A stretch of 64,000 nt of DNA, from contig CM067366.1 in NCBI GenBank assembly GCA_034401795.1, positions 73,765,087-73,829,086 of the forward strand, given 5' to 3'. This document shows positions 53,640-63,612 of this stretch, piece after piece. Source of the stretch: Chaetoderma sp. LZ-2023a (taxonomy: Eukaryota > Mollusca > Caudofoveata > Chaetodermatida > Chaetodermatidae). The notes beneath the pieces were generated by a model. It was not told where the DNA came from. It ran no database searches and saw only the letters and a list, made by a program, of their open reading frames with translations. The translations under genes were made by a program, and so were the position numbers. How positions within the stretch are numbered: position 1 is the stretch's first letter; every line of letters starts with the position of its first letter.

Positions 53640-56576
53640 TTATTTTTTCAAAACCGACAAGGCGAGAGGATTAGAGGTGTCACGGAGATAATGGTCTGTA
53701 AAACTTGACTCACAGTGCCACTGAGCCACCGACATAATATCATCCACAGGGACCCCATTAAATAGGGCCGTGGATGTCACTACGCCGCGGACACTGTGAG
53801 CCTTGGCCACGTCAACCTGCTTCCCGGTGGCGGATTTATGGCAAAACTGAATGCATTCCACAATCCACCTGGAAATGGTGTCCTTAGAAGCCCTCCCATG
53901 GGGTTCAATATATGACAACCATAACGCTGACTGGTCGGTGCGCCATGCCGCCGTACGTTGTTTGTACCGGCGCAGCGCCCGGACGGGACACCATGCTTTA
54001 GAATTAGGATCATATCTAGTTAAAGCAGGCAAAATAATAGGTTGACCTGGATATTTCAACGACTGATTTTTAGCCAAGAAATTAATCCTAGGTAGCAGCT
54101 TAAGGCCTTCCCCTGAAACCACAAAACGGTCATCCTCGGCTGATAAGGCATGAATCTCACTCCTACGCCTAGCCGAGGCCGCAGCAATTAAAAACACAGT
54201 CTTCAGTGTTAATAGTTTCATAGAAATGGAACTAAGTGGTTCAAAAGGCTTATCACCTAGTACTTGAAGCACTAGCGATAAACTCCAAGACGGAATCACA
54301 GGAGGATTCCTTGGTCTTAGATTGCCCATGCCTTTAATTAATACATTCAATGTATTTACTTCATCACTTCCCCTCTTAGCCAAGCAAGGAATAACAGACA
54401 TTAATGCTGACTTATAACCAGCAATAGAGTTAGGCTTGAGGCTATAGGCATCATAGAGGTGACAGAGGAAATCAGCTACTACTTGAATAGATGAATCCAT
54501 TGGATCAATACATCTTTTTGAGCACCATTCTGCAAATCTGTTGATTTTATAATTATATGCTCTGGAGGTTGACCCCCTCCTGGCTTTGGCCATAAACATG
54601 GCTGCTTGCTCAGAAAAGCCCTCCTTAATTCTAGATTCCTTGACAACATCCATGCAGTCAATCTGAACATTGACGGATTGTTGTGAAGGGCCTTGCCCTG
54701 GAAGATAATATCGTCCATCAGAGGCAGAGGAACCGGATTGCAGACCAGAAGGTCCAGCAGATCCGTATACCATGATCGGCTTGGCCAATCCGGGGCGATC
54801 AGAAGCACTTGGCATTCCTCTTGTCTGATTTTCTGAAGAATTTTTGGAATCAGGATTGCTGGAGGGAATGCGTATGCATACATTCTCCCCCAGCTGATAG
54901 CTAACGCATCTGTTGCGAAAGCGCTTGGATCCGGAATCGGAGAGACGTACGTCGTCATCTTCGCATTCTTCTTCGTTGCGAACAAATCGATGTTGGGTTT
55001 CCCCCAATGGTCGAACAGACGATCCGCCACACATTGATTTAGTTGCCATTCCGTGGGTAAAACACTCATCCTTCGGCTCAATGAGTCTGCTAGCAGGTTT
55101 AACCTTCCCGGAATATGAACTGCTTTCAAGGTAATCTGGTGATCCAGACACCAACAAAGCAGTTTCCATGTCATCATACAGAGACTGGGCGACTTCGTTC
55201 CGCCCTGGCGGTTTATGTAAGTCACAACTGTTGAGTTGTCTGAACGAATAAGAACAATCTTGCCCTGAACTTTCTGTAAGAAATGTTCCAGGCCCAGGAC
55301 TACTGCTCTTAGCTCCAGTAGATTTATATGTTCCTGTGACTGTTCCAGATTCCAAAGCCCTGATATCGTGGATTCTTCCAGGCAAGCTCCCCAGCCCTCC
55401 ATCGATGCATCTGTATACACAGTCACCTGAGGGTGGGGAGGGGTTAGCAAAACCCCCGGTAAGAGATTCTCTGTATTCAACCACCATTGCAGGTGGTGAA
55501 TCAGAGGCGCCAACACTGACACATTCGAGTCCAGCGAACCTGTACTCTGGGTCCATTGTGTCATGAGAAACAACTGGATCGGCCGCCTGCGTAAGGCGGC
55601 CTGAGGAATGACTGGTTCCAACGAAACCATCAACCCCAGCATTCTCAAGTAAACCCGTGCCAGGACATGACGACTGTCGCACACTGACTGAATCAACGAG
55701 ATGAGTATTTGAACTCTCTCCTGAGTAGGATAAACATATCCTGTCTCCAGATCGAAGAACATCCCCAGGTAAACAAACTTCTGGGATGGAGTCAGCTCTG
55801 ATTTTGGGAAATTGATCATCCAGCCCAAGTCTGTGAGAATTTTCAAAACAATCTCCAGATTGGCGGACAAACTTTCCCGGGTGTGCGCTTTCAACAGCCA
55901 GTCGTCTATGTACGTGTGGACTGCTATGCTTCTCCTGCGGAGGTATGCTGTGATCGCAAGAACCACACGGGTGAAAACCCGAGGAGCCGTGGAAATTCCG
56001 AAGGGCAACACCCTGAATTCCCACTGTCTGCCCTGGAATGCAAATCTCAGGAAGCGACAGAAACTCCTGTGGATGGGGATGTGGAAATAAGCGTCCTTCA
56101 AATCTATCGACGCCGTCCACATCCCCCTCTCCAACCCCGCCAACACCGAGCGCACCGTTTCCATCTTGAAACTGGGCGTCTCGATGAACTTGTTCAATGG
56201 CTTGAGGTTGAGAATCGGTCTCCACCCACCGGTGCGTTTTGTTACCAAGAACAGGGTTGAATAGAAGCCCGGACACCTTTGTGCCGGCTGAATAGCTCCT
56301 TTTTGTACGAGGGAATTTATCTCCTCCTCGATACACAACCTTTGATCTGGATCTCTCGGAATGGGAGTCCAGACTGGCACCAGAGACAGTCGCGACGGCG
56401 GGCCTGTCATCCACTCTGGATGATACCCCACGGAAAGCCATCGCAAGACTAAACGGTCCTGAGTTAACCGTTCCCACTCTTGCATGTGGTCGGCTAGCCG
56501 GCCTCCCACCGGTCCACCTAGGGACCGCGGTGGACACAAGGCATGCAAGAGCGGCACTGTCTCCGTCGCCATACAC
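53640..56576 (-). CDS. DIRS-A tyrosine recombinase frame, copy 5
   Basis: 978 codons, of which the last 350 or so are the recombinase: FSEQAAMFMAKARRGSTSR, SARRRSEIHALS, HSVRGVVTSTALFNGV, SSFTDHYLRD. The rest overlaps RT in the same relative frame as in copies 2 and 3. It is open despite clear divergence from those copies. Confidence 0.85.
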   Translation of the reverse strand: MYGDGDSAALACLVSTAVPRWTGGRPASRPHARVGTVNSGPFSLAMAFRGVSSRVDDRPAVATVSGASLDSHSERSRSKVVYRGGDKFPRTKRSYSAGTKVSGLLFNPVLGNKTHRWVETDSQPQAIEQVHRDAQFQDGNGALGVGGVGEGDVDGVDRFEGRLFPHPHPQEFLSLPEICIPGQTVGIQGVALRNFHGSSGFHPCGSCDHSIPPQEKHSSPHVHRRLAVESAHPGKFVRQSGDCFENSHRLGLDDQFPKIRADSIPEVCLPGDVLRSGDRICLSYSGESSNTHLVDSVSVRQSSCPGTGLLENAGVDGFVGTSHSSGRLTQAADPVVSHDTMDPEYRFAGLECVSVGASDSPPAMVVEYRESLTGGFANPSPPSGDCVYRCIDGGLGSLPGRIHDIRALESGTVTGTYKSTGAKSSSPGPGTFLTESSGQDCSYSFRQLNSCDLHKPPGRNEVAQSLYDDMETALLVSGSPDYLESSSYSGKVKPASRLIEPKDECFTHGMATKSMCGGSSVRPLGETQHRFVRNEEECEDDDVRLSDSGSKRFRNRCVSYQLGENVCIRIPSSNPDSKNSSENQTRGMPSASDRPGLAKPIMVYGSAGPSGLQSGSSASDGRYYLPGQGPSQQSVNVQIDCMDVVKESRIKEGFSEQAAMFMAKARRGSTSRAYNYKINRFAEWCSKRCIDPMDSSIQVVADFLCHLYDAYSLKPNSIAGYKSALMSVIPCLAKRGSDEVNTLNVLIKGMGNLRPRNPPVIPSWSLSLVLQVLGDKPFEPLSSISMKLLTLKTVFLIAAASARRRSEIHALSAEDDRFVVSGEGLKLLPRINFLAKNQSLKYPGQPIILPALTRYDPNSKAWCPVRALRRYKQRTAAWRTDQSALWLSYIEPHGRASKDTISRWIVECIQFCHKSATGKQVDVAKAHSVRGVVTSTALFNGVPVDDIMSVAQWHCESSFTDHYLRDTSNPLALSVLKK

Positions 56577-56665
56577 ACCGGCGTGGTCCTTACCGCGGTA
56601 AGCGCCCTGTCAGGAACGATAACCATGCCCAGATCCTCGCGCAACCCGCCCCGCCCCGCGCGCAC
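54479..56665 (-). CDS. DIRS-A reverse transcriptase-RNase H, copy 5
   Basis: 728 codons, with TGGWRPILNLKPLNKF, SIDLKDAYFHIPI, LPFGISTAPRVFTRVV, YIDDWLL, VYTDASMEGWG, IRSDNSTVVTYI, LLADSLSR and the NIDLFA domain all intact. The N-terminal 60 residues differ most from copy 2. It overlaps the gag end by 56 bp. Confidence 0.9.
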   Translation of the reverse strand: MRAGRGGLREDLGMVIVPDRALTAVRTTPVCMATETVPLLHALCPPRSLGGPVGGRLADHMQEWERLTQDRLVLRWLSVGYHPEWMTGPPSRLSLVPVWTPIPRDPDQRLCIEEEINSLVQKGAIQPAQRCPGFYSTLFLVTKRTGGWRPILNLKPLNKFIETPSFKMETVRSVLAGLERGMWTASIDLKDAYFHIPIHRSFCRFLRFAFQGRQWEFRVLPFGISTAPRVFTRVVLAITAYLRRRSIAVHTYIDDWLLKAHTRESLSANLEIVLKILTDLGWMINFPKSELTPSQKFVYLGMFFDLETGYVYPTQERVQILISLIQSVCDSRHVLARVYLRMLGLMVSLEPVIPQAALRRRPIQLFLMTQWTQSTGSLDSNVSVLAPLIHHLQWWLNTENLLPGVLLTPPHPQVTVYTDASMEGWGACLEESTISGLWNLEQSQEHINLLELRAVVLGLEHFLQKVQGKIVLIRSDNSTVVTYINRQGGTKSPSLCMMTWKLLCWCLDHQITLKAVHIPGRLNLLADSLSRRMSVLPTEWQLNQCVADRLFDHWGKPNIDLFATKKNAKMTTYVSPIPDPSAFATDALAISWGRMYAYAFPPAILIPKILQKIRQEECQVLLIAPDWPSRSWYTDLLDLLVCNPVPLPLMDDIIFQGKALHNNPSMFRLTAWMLSRNLELRRAFLSKQPCLWPKPGGGQPPEHIIIKSTDLQNGAQKDVLIQWIHLFK

Positions 56666-59487
56666 CTCGGTGCACGGGCGGCTGCCTGGCTGACGGCGGC
56701 TGAGGAGCCTGCGCCCCCCTCACTGCTGGCCGAATCGCACGCGGCCGAGGCCGGCGCTGCGACGGCGGCTGGCCTCTGACTTGGCCAGCACCACCTCGAG
56801 CCTGCAGGGGACGATACGCAGGGGCCGCGGCGCGAACGTTAGCACGACGCAGTACCTCAAACTGTTCGCGCAGCGCCCTCTGGTTATTCACCAGGGTGAC
56901 CGTCTCCTGGAGGTGGCGACATCCCTCACCTCCAAAAAGACCAGGACCCGTCATAGGCGTACGGAGTAGCCTATTATACAGGTCCTGAGACGGGCACAGA
57001 TTGTCCAGGGCAAATGTGCGTCTTGCCCTGACACTCCTGGTCACCGCCCGCGTCATACAGTCCAGCGCCAGGTTAATACCATCCTGGATGGTTCGCTGGA
57101 CCGCGAGCGGGCCTGGCTGGCGCGATGCGGATGCCGTTACTACCCCCTGTAACAGCTGGGAGACGTGGGACAGAGCGGCAATCGAAGCCCTCCCACTCTC
57201 CTCCGCATCACGCAACGCGGTATTCGCCGAACGCAACGCGTTCGCGCACAAGACCCCCGCGTCAGAACGGGATCCTGGCCGCGTATCCTCACCCAAAGCC
57301 GCGCGGTCATCCACGCTGGGCTTGGGTACCACACCGTACCGCTGGTAGTCCAGGGGCACGATGCGACAACGCCTGGCCACCTCGCGAGGGGCCTTCGCGA
57401 GACGTCCACTCGTGTTAATGGACGCCTCCGCCGCCTTGAACATGTCAACGACATGCTCCGCCAGCGGCAGAGAAGGCATAGCGTTAGCAGTTGGTTTCCC
57501 AGCTAACCACGGCGTGTGAACACGGTGGCTAGCCGACTGCTCCACGGGCAGATCAGGCCTAACGCTCACCAACCACTGGCAAGCGTCATACCAATCCTCC
57601 TCCGTGGCTAACTGCGAGCGCTCTACAAGACGGGGTCCTTCGTCTTCCTCCTGAGCGCAAGCAGTAGAGCTTGACGGCGGGTACGCTGATACACCTGGCA
57701 AGCCAGGGAAAACATGCGGGCCTGACAGCACCGGCATGAGAATATCACTGGTTTGACCAGGAGCAGGCACCGCGGTAGAGCGCGGGGTATATATAGCCCT
57801 ACCACGGGCCCGGCCAGCACCAGCTACACTCTCGGCAAGCCGAGGTATGCGGTACCGCTGGCCATCAGCAGCGCCCTGGGCCACCACCTGAACCGCGGAC
57901 CTTACTCCAGGGTGAGTAATACCGTGGAAAAAAGCGCCTGTATTCCCCGCGAGGGGTGCACAAACGTCTTCATCCATGTCCACGTCGTCAGACGGCGACC
58001 CTAGCAGGTAAACCTCATCACCCTGGTCAGAAAGATTAGACCCCGGGTCAGCAAAGAGAGCTAACCCGGGCTGACCAGGAACGGTGCCATAGGAGGTACT
58101 GGCCACCGCGGCGTGCGGATACCCCTGGACTGATAAGCAGCCAGCGGGTTCCAGCGACAACCGTCCACGGTCCCCTATCGGCGCGGCAATAAGCCTGCTG
58201 CCAGGGCCGTGGAACGCCCCCTCTAATGGGGCCACCTCTGAATCGTCGGACAACGGAAGCGGACTAAGGAAAATCGATCCAGAGGCGGGGATTACCTGCT
58301 CCGAAGCCGATGATGAGGACAATAAAGGATCTGGTCCAGGAAGCATGCCACGAAGCAACCCTGGAACCAAATCTTTTATTGTCCTCTTCATCTCTCCCAA
58401 CATCTCGGTCCGGAAGGTCTCCATATCCACCGCGGACGAGACCTTCCCCTTACCCTTCTTACTTACAACCTCTCGTTTCCGCTTCTTCTTCTTCTCCTCC
58501 ACTACCACCTTGTCCGTCGCCTGTAAGCAGCACAAGAATTCGGACATTAACTCGCCCCCCCAGTGCTTACATATGTCACAATTAATCAATGGACCACAAG
58601 GGCTACATCGATAACACAGATGCGGCCAGAACTTCACATGCATAAAACGTCCACAGGACGCGCAACCCGGTCCCTGAAACAGGGCAAAGGACAAGGAGTA
58701 TGAGCAACTAGTTAAGCTTAGAAACTCAATCCAACTCAAGGAGAAGGAAAAACGATCATAAAGATCAATATACATCAAAAACCAGCCTAGCGCTTGAATT
58801 GCTAATAAATACATAGCCAGCTGATTATGACGTCATTAATCCCGTGACAGGAAAAATTCGATCCCAACAAAACATCCAAGTGCAAAGACGAATTGTATGC
58901 TGAATGGATAAGTTGACTACACAACCATCAGATACATATAGATAACTCTTTTCTGGCAAAAATGTTAATTATCTCCCTTTGATTGTTTACAATAATTAAC
59001 ATCACCACATTATCAATAACTAGATACCTGACACTTTGTATAGACAAACCATCCAACGTGACGAACCGGAAACTCCACCATCTGCACGCCTCTTAACTCT
59101 CTCCACCTCATGGGGAAGGAATTGGAACAAGAGGGCAAAGTGAGAAGACCTTTATACCAGGCCTCCAACTCACTGGACATAATTTTTCATTTGGTTAGAT
59201 AACCTAACAGTGTTAGTAGGAAATGGAACCATGGTGGAGAGAATACTAATTCTCTGGTACTGTGACGTCACCACCTAGCGTCATACAGACCTGTGGACAT
59301 AAACAGAAAGAGAAATTAGTCCTAGGTAGCACCGAGTTGATATAACCCAACCAACCAAGGCGCTTATCACGGTAAACGCGAGTCCCGGAAACACAATACA
59401 CCGGGAAGAAAACTCGCTAATTTTACTAGAAGTCACCTGATTTAAAGGTCCTCCGTCCTCCTGTGGCGACGTATTCCTATCCGCCAT
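56610..59487 (-). CDS. DIRS-A gag-like protein, copy 5 (exons 59437-59487 and 56610-58673)
   Basis: Exon 1 encodes MADRNTSPQEDGGPLNQ and ends CAG|GTGACT. Exon 2 starts GGACCGGG after TTTCAG, reading GPGCASCGRF in phase 0. No Met stands at the place used by the unspliced ORF of copies 1 and 2, which supports the spliced start. Exon 2 keeps the Cys pairs, EMKRTIKDLVPGLLRGMLPG, the VPLDYQRYGVVPKP block and an Arg-rich tail. About 704 residues after splicing. Confidence 0.78.
58828..58835. promoter_or_regulatory. Palindromic CRE-like site, copy 5
   Basis: TGACGTCA is kept although neighbouring leader bases differ from copies 1-3. Confidence 0.4.
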
Positions 59488-60157
59488 CCAAAAAAGTGAC
59501 TAACACTCCAAACAAACACCACTTAAACAGTTTAAGAGAGCGAAAAAGCTATTGAACAAAAAAACATGTGTGATCTCTTTGCCAATAATCTAGCAAAGAG
59601 GAAGTGCTAGTCTGCGCATGCGCGGTGGTGGGGCTGGCATCCGCCAGACTACGCTCTGACTCCCTGCCCAGTAGGGGCACCTAACTGTTTTAAATCTGAG
59701 TGTTTATTGAGTGAAAGCCAATATTTAGCAATATCAAAAGTATTAGGGAGGTAAGTATACTCTTGAAGTGAAAGAGGCCTTCCTCTTACCCTTCTTAACA
59801 CCCTCTTTCTTCGCCTTCCTCTCCTCTTCCATCACCTTCTCCCTTACCTGTAATGATAAAAAATCAGCCATTAGCTCGCCCCCCCCACTGCTTACAGACA
59901 TCGCATTTTAGCAACAGTCCACAGGGACTGCAGCCAAAACACAAATGTGGAGCAAATCGGTCTTTTAAAAATCGACCACAGGACGGGCAACCAGGTCTCT
60001 GAAACAGGACAAAGGACGAGGACAATGAGCAAGCTAGTTACGGTTAGAAAACTCAAAACCAAACTAAAAGAGAGGGACAGGATCATAAAGATCACTAATC
60101 AAGAAGAAACCAGCGTTGGACAAAACTTTAAATGTTAATAAAGCGCAAGGCCGATTA

Positions 60158-60165
60158 TGACGTCA
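60158..60165. promoter_or_regulatory. Palindromic CRE-like site, copy 4
   Basis: TGACGTCA is in the leader of the decayed copy, at the matching place. Confidence 0.4.
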
Positions 60166-61559
60166 TCAATCCCTTAACAGAAATTAATCGGTCCGCAACA
60201 AGCATCCCAGTGCAAGGACGAATTGTATTCATAACTAGAAGATCCTCCAAAGGATATTCAGACTACACATCATCAGATACAGAATGATAACAATGGTAAA
60301 AATCAGTCATTATTTTTTCAAATAATTCATATTACCTCATATCATTAATTAGATACCTGACACCTTGTATAGACAAACCATCCACCGTGATGCACTGGAG
60401 CACTCCACCAAGACTACGCCTCTTCACCTTTCTCCACCTTGGGGGAAGGAATTGGATCAAGAGGGCAAAGTGAGAAGACCTTTATAGAAAGCCTCCAACT
60501 CACTGAACATAGACTTTTTGGTTAGATAACCTAACAGTATTAGTAGGAAATGGAACCGTGGTGGAGAAAAACAAACCCTCCTGTGCTGAGATGTCCACTA
60601 ATAATGCAAATCCATACCTGTGGACATAAACACAAAGAGAAATTAGTCTTATAAAGCACCATGTTGGAAAAATCCAACTCAAACAGGCGCTAATCACGGT
60701 AAAACTCGCTAGAATGTCATTGAAATCACCTGATAAAGAGATCCAGTCCCCTCCTCTGGTGAATTTGTCCTCTCAGACATCTCTCTTCACTATACTCGAA
60801 CACAACAGACGTGAAATAGGCTTAAAACGCGTGAAAACTTGAAGATAACTGCAAGCACATGTGTTCTCCTTGCCAATAAATTAGCAAAGAGGAAGTAGTA
60901 GTCGGCGCATGCGCGGTGGTGGGGCTGGCATCCGCCGGACTACCTCTGACTACCTGCCCAGTAGGGGCACCTAACTGTTTTTAATCTGAGTGTTTTATTG
61001 AGTGAAAGCCAATATTTAGCAATATCAAAAGTATTAGGGAGGTAAGTATACTCTTGATGTGAAAAGCTGTTTTGTCCAGCTTTAGTGTTAAAGGGTTAAA
61101 AGGATTAAAACACCAAATGTTGAATTGTAAAGAAAGTTAAAATCTGCGTGTTAACAGCATATCCTGTTCTTTTCTTTATTATGCTATTGATTAGGAAAGC
61201 TTAGGACATCATTGCTCAGCAATTATACTCAAGCTAAGGCCAATTCACATAGGTGTGCTGACAAACATCAAAGGACAATGCCATTGATAAAAGTCCAGCC
61301 ATCAACCATTTTGGTACAGCAGACTGTGGAATTAAACTAGTGTACTGGAAAGCTGTTGAACATTTTGAAACTAATCAAACCTGAAAAAACTGTTGCTGCC
61401 ATATGAAGCAAGAGCTTTTGAAAGTATAATTGCAAACGTTATAGTATACAGTACTCAGCAGATTATTTGATCGGAATCAATTTGCGATTGCAACTAATGA
61501 AAGTAATTAATTAATTTCAAAATATTTAAATTTCTATTTGAAATTAAGCAGACATCAAA

Positions 61560-61742
61560 GCTGATGGACATTTGGAAGCTAATTTCACTGGAAGGTGTTA
61601 TATTGTCCCATGGTAGATGACAGATTATTTTATCAATGCTCTAAAGAAATCTGTTCAATGCTTTGAAACTAATTTCACTGAAAAATGTTGATACCTACGG
61701 TAGCAAAGCTTTCAGTCAAATTAGTTTCAAAACATTTAACCA
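61560..61742. repeat. M2-derived segments
   Basis: The palindrome CTTTGAAACTAATTTCACTG / CAGTCAAATTAGTTTCAAAA lies at 61650-61740, preceded by a similar half arm at about 61570-61600 and others at 61347-61420. Confidence 0.65.
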
Positions 61743-61808
61743 ACTGTTTCATACAATAAGATCGATGTTTGTTATATGGCATGTCTGGGTTGAAAGGGTT
61801 AGAGGGAG

Positions 61809-61846
<38 letters not shown>

Positions 61847-62099
61847 ATGAAGGCTGTAGAATTAAACTAGTGTCTTATTATTTTGGAAACAAGTTGATTG
61901 AAATTTGTTATTGCATATGACAGTAACAAAATTCAGTCAAACTTATTAAAGAATTTTCAGCAGGTTTTATATTTTATATCTGGAATTGATTCAGTTCTGT
62001 CAGTATATTATATCAGTGGTTATAGTGGTATTTTGTTTCTACCATGTTTCTCAATTTGGTTGACTACATTAGACCTTTTATGATGGCATTGATGTTCAC
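61743..62099. other. Interior of hAT-like element with (AT)n tract
   Basis: An (AT)n run at about 61811-61846 and another weak M2-like palindrome around 61885-61965. No coding motif. Confidence 0.55.
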
Positions 62100-62285
62100 A
62101 TAGTCCTTCATAATAATTATCAGTCAAAGTAACTAATGTAACTGAAATGTAACTTTAGTTACATTATGCAAAGTAACTGAAATGTAACTAGTTACATTGC
62201 TCAACAAATGTAACTGTAACTGACAGAGTGCAATGTAACTGTAGCTGTAACTAGTTACATTTAAATGTAACTGACCCCAGGCCTG

Positions 62286-62580
62286 CGACATAGGATGTTA
62301 TTCTTGTAATCTTGACATAGGATGGTATTCTTGTAAACTGGACATAGGATGGTATTCTTGTAATCTGGACATAGGATGTTATTCTTCTAATCCTGACATA
62401 GGATGATATTCTTGTAATCTTGACATAGGATGGTATTCTTGTAATCTTGACATAGGATGGTATTCTTGTAACCTTGATATAGGATGGTATTCTTGTAATC
62501 TTGACATAGGATGGTATTCTTGTAATCTGGACATAGGATGGTATTCTTGTAATCTGGACATAGGATGGTATTCTGTTAAA
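62286..62580. repeat. 27-bp minisatellite, right block
   Basis: About eleven units of CATAGGATGGTATTCTTGTA plus ATCTTGA/ATCTGGA, continuing the array at 46145-46232. The minus strand is open as 9-residue repeats, but it is intronic. Confidence 0.9.
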
Positions 62581-62866
62581 ATGGACATGAAGAGGTCTAT
62601 CCACAAAGTGAATGAGTTCAGTAGGACATACATTTCTGCTTAGAACCTGGTCATCCTCTGTGACCATCAGCAAATTCATAAGAATATTTTTAATATGATA
62701 ATCTTCCTAAACCTTTTCTCCACTAAATTGGTGTTAAGTAAACTTGTGTCTTCTGCCATGGGAGAGTAATATATTGGGTCCGAGAGTTGTCTGTTGGCTT
62801 CCATAATGTTAATCCTTGTGTTTCCAGATGATGGTGGCTTATCTCTTGTTAGCCCTTTGAACCCGT

Positions 62867-63092
62867 TAACTCTCAAATTTGTTCAAGAAAATAAAAATTT
62901 TCTCATAGAAAATATCCTTTTGCAGACCAAGAGGCTATTTTAGAAAATTTATCACTGGAATAACTGGCTCGGTTATCGAGCCAGTCATTCCAGTGGTAAT
63001 TTTCAAAAATAGTCTTCTCTTGGTCTGCAAATGGACATTTTCCATGAGCCCTACAGAAGACGTTTGTGGCCGGTTTGAGTGTTAAAGGCTTA
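62867..63092. repeat. M1 repeat
   Basis: GTTAACTCTCAAATTTG to GGCTTAA with loop CTGGCTCGGTTATCGAGCCAG, close to the 23272 copy. Confidence 0.85.
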
Positions 63093-63209
63093 ATAACAAT
63101 AATTTGCCTATTTTTAGAGGTGCAAGTACCACTACACCACTTAGGCTATACACAAATCACATTTGAAAGCAATAAATTAAATACTAATACTATCTGTTCT
63201 CAATTTGTC

Positions 63210-63488
63210 ATTTCATTCCATTCAGTCCATGTTATTTCTGATTACCTGTGAGCTGATTTTCTTATTGGACAGCATATTCTCAATATTGTTATTTCATTCC
63301 ATTCACTCCATGTTATTTCTGATTACCCGTGACATGGTTTTCTTATTGGACAGCATATTCTCAATATTGTTATTTCATTCCATTCACTCCATGTTATTTC
63401 TGATTACCCGTGACACGGTTTTCTTATTGGACAGCATATTCTCAATATTGTTATTTCATTCCATTCACTCCATGTTATTTCTGATTAC
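63210..63488 (-). repeat. 81-bp tandem array of a TAF1 exon end plus 5' splice site
   Basis: Three downstream copies of an 81-bp unit made of the last 42 nt of the adjacent TAF1 exon plus 39 nt of intron. Donor-like GTAATC follows bases 63408, 63327 and 63246, each 81 bp from the last. The two middle copies have CACGG|GTAATC, while the outer ones keep CACAG|GTAATC. Reading through the first donor meets an in-frame TGA after seven codons. Confidence 0.92.
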
Positions 63489-63612
63489 CTGTGAGCTGGT
63501 TTTCTTATTAGACAGCATATTCTCAATATTTTTACCCATTTCTTCAAAATCTGAATCTTCCGCGGATGAACTGTCCTCATCAGTGGAGAGTACTTCAGTG
63601 GAACTCAAAACC
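63489..63612 (-). CDS. TAF1: TAF1 exon (acidic Ser/Asp segment)
   Basis: Reads [16 protein letters not shown] followed by [16 protein letters not shown] and ends KKTSSQ, matching the acidic stretch after the HAT core of TAF1. The acceptor is TTTCTGCACAG and the donor CACAG|GTAATC. The exon enters with one base of a split codon and leaves in phase 0, 124 nt long. Its last 42 nt and donor are copied downstream in an 81-bp tandem array. The segment is a charged linker rather than a folded domain. Confidence 0.93.

Larger units (their letters stand above)
52726..59773 (-). mobile_element. DIRS family A, copy 5 (nested in copy 4 gag)
   Basis: 7048 bp, TAAACG to GTGAAA. The copy 4 sequence GCGGAT at 52725 continues as GAGGCC at 59774, exactly as in uninterrupted copies, so there is no target duplication or loss. 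RT, recombinase and gag frames are all open. The right end has CTTGAAGTGAAA instead of CTTGATGTGAAA. It is the most diverged intact copy, forming its own subfamily with copy 4. Confidence 0.93.
47129..61064 (-). mobile_element. DIRS family A, copy 4 (decayed, split by copy 5)
   Basis: It consists of 47129-52725 plus 59774-61064, 6888 bp in total, starting TAAACG and ending GTGAAA. It is more diverged from copies 1-3 than they are from each other. Damage: an extra A in an A-run near 48435 (recombinase), a 13-bp deletion near 49877 (RNase H border), a deletion of about 110 bp near 51030 (gag/RT overlap), eight C in the gag C-run near 59880, and the insertion of copy 5. Confidence 0.9.
46233..62285. 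mobile_element. hAT-like element carrying M1/M2 repeats and DIRS copies 4 and 5
   Basis: The left end TAGGGCTGGGGTAACTGTAA and right end TGTAACTGACCCCAGGCCTG form imperfect inverted termini, both followed inward by GTAACT-rich sequence. The flanks TGACATAG (46225-46232) and CGACATAG (62286-62293) match at 7 of 8 bases, although the surrounding minisatellite makes this weaker evidence. Without the DIRS DNA (47129-61064) the element is about 2.1 kb and consists largely of palindromic repeats. No transposase seen. Confidence 0.65.
5098..63612 (-). other. TAF1: TAF1 locus, internal exons and introns (partial gene)
   Basis: Twelve exons recognised by similarity to animal TAF1, in the right order and all on the minus strand, define this span. 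Every exon has AG/GT borders and compatible phases; the sum is 1366 nt, that is one leading base plus 455 codons, with no stop. TAF1 is the TFIID scaffold that binds core promoters and reads acetylated histones through two bromodomains. The window starts after the HAT core and ends inside bromodomain 2, so both ends of the gene are missing. Three introns exceed 7 kb because of retroelements: 45031-63488, 23175-38442 and 6504-13937. The intact frame argues for a working host gene, not a pseudogene. Confidence 0.93.

Noticed and set aside
47129..61064. Two independent DIRS insertions side by side
   Set aside because: The gag sequence interrupted at 52725 continues exactly at 59774, so copy 5 is nested inside copy 4.
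62251..62679. 142-codon ORF with ITRIPSYV repeats
   Set aside because: Translation of the 27-bp minisatellite, interrupted elsewhere by a 16-kb insertion.
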